From the NCBI GenBank assembly GCA_973895155.1, contig OZ316893.1, positions 1,550,001 to 1,614,000 of the forward strand: 64,000 nt of DNA. Direction: 5' to 3'. The translations under genes were made by a program, and so were the position numbers. Position 1 is the stretch's first letter; every line of letters begins with the position of its first letter. Source of the stretch: Marsupella aquatica. Its lineage: Eukaryota > Marchantiophyta. Positions 57,549-64,000 of this stretch are shown here, piece by piece. The notes under the pieces were generated by a model, which ran no database searches, was not told where the DNA came from, and saw only the letters and a program-made list of their open reading frames with translations.

Positions 57549-59840
57549 TCAAGTGGTCTCCTGGTGATATGCTGTGTAGGTGTAGGTCCCCCCAATTGAA
57601 GTCTGAATGGGAAAGGGACAATCCTCCAAATCCTCTGGATGCAATCCCAATCCACGTATGGCAGACTTCCCCAACATCAAGGGCTGAGCACCAGTATCCA
57701 GTAACACTCTCTCTGGCTGGTATACTGCTCCAGAAGGCCCAACTAATCGGAAGATACCACTCCGATTATCCAATGACACAACACTAGGTTTAAACCTAGT
57801 CCTCTCAAATGCAGGGCGTGCTGGTAAATCCACCAACCTCGCTGCTGCTGCATGCCATGTCTCACTAGTAGCAGTAGGTGGCATGGTCTTCATTGCATCA
57901 ACACTACAAGTTGCTTCTGCATGGGAAGCAACCACTGGAGTGTCCTCACAGAGTGTAGCTGCCAATCTGAACACTTCTGCAGGACCAACTCCCAAGTTCA
58001 GCATGTCTGTCGCTGAAAATAATGGGGTGCGTACTATGGCAGTAGCCGCCCCCAGCAAGGTACATGTCATCCCTGCTGCATCACTACCTGATTCTGCCAA
58101 CTTACCCACATCAGGGTTTGTCCGAACCGGGTTCATAGAGGCAGTCTGAATTGTCTCTGACAATGTAAAAGACTGAGGAAACTTTGTCTGCCGACGTGCA
58201 TCCCCCCTTTGTGGATCTAACTCCACTACTGCTCCTCGGGGCTCAAGAGCTTTGGCTGCCCCACGTGTCAAAGCTGCTGATGCATCAATATGTGCAGTGC
58301 CACACATGAATCCCATGGTGGCAAGGTCTCCATCAGCTCCATAAGATGTGGAAGGACCATGGGATGTGGAAGGTCCATAGGATGTAGATGCCCCATCACC
58401 AGAATTAGGTCTCACCTGGGAACTAGCCATGGCAGCTAGTTGTTGCTCCAATTGAGCAATCTTAGCATCCTTTGGATCTATGGTTATAGCAGGGGCAGCG
58501 TCACCTCCCTGTCTCCCTGCATGTGGCATGCCATGACCACGTCCACCACCTCTACCTCCTCTTCCCTGATCATGTGTACGGGATCCTCCTCTCCGTAACT
58601 CAGGGTGGAGTGAGAAACACCTATCCTTGGTGTGTCCAGGAGCTCCACAATGATCACACTGTCGCTGATCAGGCGCTGATGCTCCCCCTGATCCTCTATA
58701 ATCTGGACAATATCTCTGTGCATGATCCCCACCACAGGTCCAACATCCTGACTGTTGTCCAGCATAAGAGGGCACAGGTCTCTGGCTGGTAGACTCTCGT
58801 GCAATAGGCTTCTCCCTCTGGCTCTTCTGTGCAGTAGGCTGTGGTGTGGATGTAGATGCAGCTTTTGGTGCTTCCTTGGCAAATCCGGAAGTCACCACCT
58901 TCTCATTCACCATATTGAGCTCAATGCGCTCAGAAAGGGTGAAAACAACTGCTAATGTGGGATCTGCATCCCTAAGCAGAGTGACATCTCTCACTCTGCG
59001 TCGCAATTCTCTGTCTAGAATTGCATACCAAAACTGGACTGCCTGAGCCTCTGTCACTCCCTTGGTGACAGTGATCAATCTGCGCATACGTGTGTATGCC
59101 TCACGTAGGCTCTCTCCAGTCTTGCGTTGGAACTCTTGAAGACCCTTCAACTTATCAGTTCTCACACCCTGATAGTTCTGCTTCAGTACCTCAAAGAATT
59201 CCACCACAGGATTAAATGTTGGCGCAACTCCAGTTCCTGTCACAATCACACCGGTAAGAGTAGTGGTGGATGCTGCTGGAGTGCTGCTGGTGGATGGTGT
59301 GCCACTCTGGCTAGTGCTGCTAGAAGAAGCAGCAGCTGTGGCAATGGGTTGGGCAGCCGCACTAGTGCCATAGGTGATGGACACGTAATTAGGCAACCAA
59401 TGCTGCCTCCATGCCTCAATCTCAACCAAATGAGCCTTCCGAAACTCATGGTAGTCATCCATGGGTGGCCCCTCCAAATGCTGGAATAATCCCTTCCATG
59501 CCATGAAAGGGGTAAACAACGTGACGTTACGCAATGTCTGCATATCGCACCACGTATCAAACTCCTGGATGAAGTCATCCAGATCAATTGTGCCAACTGC
59601 ACCAGAGTATCGTCGTGGGCCCTTTGTAGCCCCGTACATCTCGTCCATATCCCACAACAAAGGTGCAACCACCTGATGATGAGGAGAACTGGTCACTGAG
59701 TCCTCATCAGAATCACTGTTTGAAGCTGCACTGCTAACTGCTACCAATGCCGCTGGCCGAAACTGTGCCCCACTCCGAGTGAAACCGGTCCGTCGTCCAT
59801 CGGGTAATCCAGCAACACCAGAAGAATCTGTGGTGACCAA
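57549..59840 (-). CDS. gag: Gypsy Gag-protease
   Basis: The frame has 763 codons from the ATG at 59840. The Gag capsid-like region includes FDTWCDMQTLRNV and FQRKTGESLREAYTRMRRL. Two zinc knuckles follow, CWTCGGDHAQRYC and CDHCGAPGHTKDRC (about residues 365-405). A Gly/Arg-rich linker and a repetitive STSYGPSTSHGPST stretch come next. The retropepsin site is LLDTGA (57704-57687). The frame then meets a run of six C on the plus strand (57588-57593), after which the downstream protease and pol continue in the +1 frame. This is either ribosomal frameshifting or a one-base change. Otherwise uninterrupted. Confidence 0.88.
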   Translation of the reverse strand: MVTTDSSGVAGLPDGRRTGFTRSGAQFRPAALVAVSSAASNSDSDEDSVTSSPHHQVVAPLLWDMDEMYGATKGPRRYSGAVGTIDLDDFIQEFDTWCDMQTLRNVTLFTPFMAWKGLFQHLEGPPMDDYHEFRKAHLVEIEAWRQHWLPNYVSITYGTSAAAQPIATAAASSSSTSQSGTPSTSSTPAASTTTLTGVIVTGTGVAPTFNPVVEFFEVLKQNYQGVRTDKLKGLQEFQRKTGESLREAYTRMRRLITVTKGVTEAQAVQFWYAILDRELRRRVRDVTLLRDADPTLAVVFTLSERIELNMVNEKVVTSGFAKEAPKAASTSTPQPTAQKSQREKPIARESTSQRPVPSYAGQQSGCWTCGGDHAQRYCPDYRGSGGASAPDQRQCDHCGAPGHTKDRCFSLHPELRRGGSRTHDQGRGGRGGGRGHGMPHAGRQGGDAAPAITIDPKDAKIAQLEQQLAAMASSQVRPNSGDGASTSYGPSTSHGPSTSYGADGDLATMGFMCGTAHIDASAALTRGAAKALEPRGAVVELDPQRGDARRQTKFPQSFTLSETIQTASMNPVRTNPDVGKLAESGSDAAGMTCTLLGAATAIVRTPLFSATDMLNLGVGPAEVFRLAATLCEDTPVVASHAEATCSVDAMKTMPPTATSETWHAAAARLVDLPARPAFERTRFKPSVVSLDNRSGIFRLVGPSGAVYQPERVLLDTGAQPLMLGKSAIRGLGLHPEDLEDCPFPIQTSIGGTYTYTAYHQETT

Positions 59841-60362
59841 CCCTAACCTAATCTATGTGCTAACCCTAAGGGCAATCTATCCCTGTCAGCACCACAAGCA
59901 CTCAGTGTTGGGCATCACTCCAACATCACCAAGAGAGAAATACATAGCACACTAGAATGTCTAGTTGCAAACCCGGATCACTCCTATGGAATCAAGCGCC
60001 CACATGAAACTAACATGGTGCATAAACAGGAAACATGTGTGAAGAGGATCCAGAAACAAGAATGGATACCATTCAACTCTCCACACAAAAGCAAATGCAA
60101 ATCAATATGACAATGTGCATAAGGTTCAAGGAAGAGCCTTCATAATAGGCTTCACAATGGCACTCCAATGTTGTAGATGAGAACCAAGGCAAAATTGGTT
60201 CAATCTGTGAGTCTAGGTGGACTCAGAAGTATCAAAAACCCTAAAACAGCATCTGATTTGGCCTAGAATAGGCCTCTAAACAAATTGGGAAGTGTATAAA
60301 GCCCCCTGTCGCTTGAATCTAAACAACAAGTTGTCAAAGCTTGTGTGTACACAAGGTGGGAT

Positions 60363-60560
60363 GAGAACTTGCCAGTTAAGCGCTCACGGCTGGGAATAGC
60401 CCTGGGATGGGTGACCTCCTCGCGCTCGACCTTGTGCCTCCCCTCGCGCTCACGGCCCGAAATAGCCCCGGGATGGGTGACCTCGACCTCGCGCCTGCCT
60501 GCGCTCGCGATGGGTGACTTCGCGCTCACGGTTGGGAGCACTTTCGGGATGGGTGACCTC
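60363..60560 (+). repeat. 5S rRNA-derived repeats, antisense to the gypsy element
   Basis: 60363-60420 aligns with plant 5S rRNA from the A box through the C box: AGAACT, CAGTTAAGCG, an AATAG intermediate element and GGATGGGTGACCTCC in the correct order and spacing. A 3' tail resembling the 5S end (CCTTGTG, CTCCCC) follows to 60440. Partial copies with CGCTCACGG and GATGGGTGAC words follow at 60448-60485, 60508-60520 and 60522-60560. The first third of 5S is missing, so this is not a 5S gene. Confidence 0.75.
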
Positions 60561-60798
60561 GTGCGCCTCACACCTGACCCCAAAAATGACTACTTCCTTC
60601 ACGAAAAGCTCCCGAAAACTGTCAATTTCCTTCATGAAAAACGCAGCCCTTCCACAGAACTGGCAGCAGCTTGATTCAACACCTTTGACCCTCGTTTCTT
60701 TCACTGAAACGATGATACCGTCGCACGGGGCATTGGCAGCTCCGTTCCTTCAGGAAAAGAGCCGTCGCTTCACCTGCGCCTTGCCAACATCGTCCAAC

Positions 60799-60888
60799 AA
60801 TAGCCGGCAATCAGATCTGAAGCCCCACAATAGCCGACAATCAGATCTGAAGCCTCATAGTAGCCGGCAATCGGATCTGAAGCCTCAC
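60799..60888. repeat. 30-bp tandem repeat, three copies
   Basis: Units share TAGCCGGCAATCAGATCTGA followed by AGCC, at 60799, 60829 and 60859, with 1-4 differences. Confidence 0.9.
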
Positions 60889-61158
60889 GGATCGACTTCC
60901 ACTGTCCAACATCTACTCAACATTCGCTTTCCTCCACGAATCATCAATCGACCTCCAACTCAAAACCTGTCACCAATCACAGATCTGTACATCGATCGGG
61001 AAGCAAGCCGATCGGACAACAACGATACAGGTCAAGATACCAACGATCTGTTCGATAACAACACACGATCCGAGCTACCACGAACCGTCGACAACTCAAT
61101 CAATCGAACTTCTGTCCGCACAGTCCGTACAACAGATTTCGAATGTGATCTTTCAATG

Positions 61159-61488
61159 TAATCTCCATACAATCGGCACAACGATCTCGGTCAACAATAC
61201 CCCATCGATCCCGCACCGATCCGATCACACACGTATGTCAAGCCAACGCACCTTGCACTACTCAAGGAATCCACGTTACACAAGCGGAGCTCACAGCCAC
61301 CATAGCCACACTCAAGCTCCTCTCTCTCCAAGGCTCAACATTGAACGATGACCTTTCAATGCCTCACAAGTGAGAAGTACCCTCTCACACAAACCTGACA
61401 GAACCTTATCGGCTCCAATAGCACTCATACCAAACGTACATACTCTAATAGCACGATATACTACTACACTACTCAGAATGGTGTGACA
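61159..61488 (-). repeat. LTR-like 330-bp repeat, right (5' LTR side)
   Basis: Starts TGTCACACC on the element strand, directly next to GGAG on the plus strand outside. It lacks the 136-bp repeat that adjoins the left copy. Confidence 0.92.
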
Positions 61489-62985
61489 GGAGGTTAAAGG
61501 GCCAATTCACAGGTAAGTTCAATTTTCACAAAATGGATAACAAATTTTTATAGGATTTCTTGAGATTCTAGAGCATTGATACTTTGCAAAATGACTATAC
61601 TACTTCCAAAAATGTTGTTGCAAAAGCTTATTTTTTCTATGAAGCATTGCTCTTATTATACGATTGTAGTAAATTTTCTATTGTAAGTCAAAGTGAAATT
61701 TGAATTTGCATGAGCATTGTTGTGGAATATGATTTTTCAAAGACCATTACTTTCAAAGAAGGTTTTGACTAATTTTAATGCTACAATGTTACCTGAATTT
61801 ATTCTTTTGGAGTATTGTTGATGTTGATGAATCTTAGTTTTCAAAGAGTTACAAAGAGAGCTTTGAGTAATTTTTCTGTTGCAGAGCTACCAGAAATTAT
61901 ATTCTAAGTCATATGACGTTGCTCTTGTTACAAGGAGTCAGTGCTTTGAGTACTTTGTTGTTGCGGAGCTATGGGAGATTTCTAATGTGGACCTTCAATG
62001 AATCCATTCCATTCACTGACATTCTCAATTTGATTTTAGGTGCTCATAATGTTCTTAGAGTGACGGAAACATAGGTAAACAATTAATAAGATAAATTTTC
62101 ATCCATTTGCAGTTGGATTGTCTCATGATTAATAGGTGAAATATGGTCTGTCCCCTGTCACTTCTTGGGGATAGTTGGAGACAACTTAGCATTCTATCCA
62201 GGCAGTAGTTTAGTGATCTATTACACCACAAGCCCTATGCCAATGCGTTGCACTGTGCAAGGAGGGCCGGTCCATAGGGAGTCGGGCTGGGGCATTTATG
62301 GGGCTAGGGTTGCACATTTCTTCCGGCAAGGGTCATGAAAAACAACTAATCAAATCCAACGGCTTTGGATCTCCCGCCCAGGAGCTTTTTTGTATTGAGA
62401 TGAAGAACAAAAAAAGCAGGATCCCTTATTTTTGTTGTAAATATATGTCACATTTGAATTTGATGTGTAATTATTGGGATGCGAAACAATGTCCCCAAAG
62501 TCCTGTAAAGCCAAGAACCTTGGAGCGAGTTCCATTGCAGCGTTTATTAGGGAGTCTCAATATTGTGACGGCCTGGGTTTTGGCCACCAGTGACAACTCC
62601 TTCACGGCCATGGGTAAACAAGGGATGGGCATCTACACAAGGTAGGGTAGTCCACACCAGCTGCCCGCCGGTGTAGTCCTGTGATTGTCACTTTGTAGTC
62701 TATGTTGGCATGGGTGTTGAGGCTGTCCGTCAAACATCAAACACATGTCTCTCAAAAAAATGTGCCCAGAATATTTATTAGGGTCCCTTTTATAGGCACT
62801 CCTACATGTCTGTCAAGTACGTCATCCACAGTATTGAGACCCCTATAAGTACGGCACAAGGGTGGAGGCATAATTATGCATACAGTCATCTCTCTGTAAG
62901 TGCAAAATACATAAGTGCAGAGCCAGTATAATTGCAAGGTGTCCCATTCTTTTCCAGACTCTTTCCTCACAATCTTGCACTTTTT
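61489..62985. other. AT-rich non-coding region
   Basis: No gene is supported. 62240-62430 resembles 9170-9310 (shared GGAGGGCC and GGGGCATTTATGGGG words). A 115-codon plus frame at 62298-62645 shows no domain. Confidence 0.45.
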
Positions 62986-62992
62986 GTAAGTG

Positions 62993-63398
62993 CAATAAAG
63001 TTCTGCACTAAACTACAAATATATAAATGCAAACCCTCTATAAGTGTTTATGAGCACATTTCCTTGGCAGCAATAAAGTTCTGCAGTAAACTACACTAAA
63101 CTACAAATATATAAATGCAAACCCTCTATAAGTGTTTATGAGCACATTTCCTTGGCAGCAATAAAGTTCTGCAGTAAACTACACTAAACTATAAATATAT
63201 AAATGCAAACCCTCTATAAGTGTTTATGAGCACATTTCCTTGGCAGCAATAAAGTTCTGCACTAAACTACAAATATATAAATGCCAACCCTCTAAGTGTT
63301 TATGAGCACATTTCCTTGGCAGCAATAAAGTTCTGCACTAAACTACAAATATATAAATGCCAAACCTCTATAAGTGTTTATGAGCACATTTCCTTGGC
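62993..63398. repeat. 78/88-bp minisatellite, five copies
   Basis: Five units each contain AATAAAGTTCTGCA, ACAAATATATAAATGC, TAAGTGTTTATGAGCACA and TTTCCTTGGCA. Two copies carry an extra 10-bp AGTAAACTAC. Confidence 0.93.
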
Positions 63399-64000
63399 AA
63401 GTCCTTGGACGTACAGTAATTGTCATTATCACTTAGCGTCAAAATTGCATTTATGAGGTAAGGGATCACCTTTAGGTCATAGATGTAAATTTTACAAGGA
63501 ACTCAGCAGAATGTGGACTGACAAACGGGGCCATTGCACTTGGACACACTACACTCTTGTGGACGTAAACTTTCCTGAAGTTTTTCCATTGTATGTGTGT
63601 ACATGAAGCAACTGAACCTTGGGCCAGCTTGGCCTGGGAATTATGAAAATTGAATGAGGAATAGAGTAAAGTCCAAGTGGCAACAATGTAGGATCAAACT
63701 TTTCTTATGTAAGAAGCTGAACTGAATCTTAGTATAAAAGTGTCAACTGAAGCCTACTCTTAAGGGCCTAGGTCTGAACCCTCTAGACCTTAACTCACAA
63801 TAGAGACAAAACTGATAATGAGGTTCAATAAGGTTCAATAGTGCGTTCTCTAGGATTCTTCCTTGTAGCATATAGACTGGTTTCTTCTCAGGATCTGTTC
63901 TGGGGATCACTTTTACCCTGCTGGCCGTCCCATCGTTTGGAGATGAAGGATTTATGAGATATGGAGAATTTCCATTTTCCTTGCGATGAATCTTTCTTGT
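63399..64000. other. Non-coding window end
   Basis: No gene or element is recognised. A CCTCTAGACCTTAACTC word near 63780 resembles one at 18790. Confidence 0.4.

Larger units (their letters stand above)
59841..61158 (-). other. Gypsy 5' leader
   Basis: This is 1.3 kb between the 330-bp repeat and gag. It holds 5S-like repeats (60363-60560) and a 30-bp triple repeat (60799-60888). I see no convincing tRNA primer site next to the repeat (the first bases on the element strand read CATTGAAAGATCAC). A plus-strand frame at 60514-61161 has no recognisable domain. Confidence 0.6.
51950..61488 (-). mobile_element. Ty3/gypsy retrotransposon with methyltransferase and PHD finger
   Basis: A minus-strand element runs from TGTTGTGCGC at 51950 to GTGTGACA at 61488, with GGAG on both outer sides (51946-51949 and 61489-61492). 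A 330-bp repeat lies near each end (52087-52416 and 61159-61488) and differs at one base. The coding order on the minus strand is gag with two zinc knuckles, protease, C5-cytosine methyltransferase, RT, RNase H, integrase and PHD finger. Pol is interrupted by six TAG codons. The leader (59841-61158) carries 5S rRNA-like repeats in antisense. The exact LTR structure is unusual (see findings). Confidence 0.9.

Noticed and set aside
60363-60440. Functional 5S rRNA gene
   Set aside because: The first third of 5S is missing and the A box region is altered; it is a derived repeat.
62298-62645. 115-codon plus frame near the window end
   Set aside because: Its start overlaps a dispersed non-coding repeat also found near 9230; no domain seen.

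Overview
The window is nuclear DNA of a land plant. The only conventional host genes are five copies of a chloroplast early light-induced protein (ELIP) gene, all on the minus strand. Each copy has two exons and an N-terminal plastid transit peptide. Everything else is repeats and nested transposons. ELIP tandem expansion is a known trait of desiccation-tolerant plants. The protein style and transposon content make me favour a seed-free plant such as a bryophyte, lycophyte or fern, but I cannot fix the species.

Layout. ELIP copy 1 (1481-2374) is a 5'-deleted pseudogene. Copy 2 (6677-7826) is intact. Copy 3 (14481-15356) has a one-base frameshift. Copy 4 (45205-46154) has a frameshifted, extended C-terminus. 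Copy 5 (49532-50504) is intact. The copies sit in diverged duplicated units that share 3' flanks, promoter blocks and far-upstream blocks. Between copies 2 and 3 lies a two-block array of a ~300-bp satellite (9480-12560). A 5'-truncated LINE (15814-17966) sits upstream of copy 3.

Copies 3 and 4 are pushed apart by a nest of transposons. A Ty1/copia element (18925-42199, AGTAT target duplication) carries a 14.17-kb CACTA (En/Spm) transposon (19075-33244, GGA duplication) inside its 5' LTR. The CACTA carries a 2.9-kb terminal-inverted-repeat element (26767-29660, TTTG duplication) inside its transposase gene, and that element holds an F-box-like gene and an array of short palindromes. A 638-bp MITE-like element (38216-38853) sits inside the copia pol gene. 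The CACTA encodes an intact TNPA-like accessory protein, a broken TNPD-type transposase and, sharing the transposase first exon, a SET-like domain exon.

Downstream of ELIP copy 5 is a Ty3/gypsy element on the minus strand (51950-61488). Its pol frame holds, in order, a protease, a DNMT3/DRM-like C5-cytosine methyltransferase, reverse transcriptase, RNase H, integrase and a C-terminal PHD finger. The frame is cut by six stop codons, all TAG, although the 330-bp repeats at its two ends differ at one base. Its leader carries antisense repeats derived from the 3' half of 5S rRNA. This element, with a DNA-methylation writer and a chromatin reader in one polyprotein, is the strongest candidate for an undescribed system; the SET-like exon in the CACTA is second. 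The last 2.5 kb is AT-rich non-coding DNA with a five-copy minisatellite.
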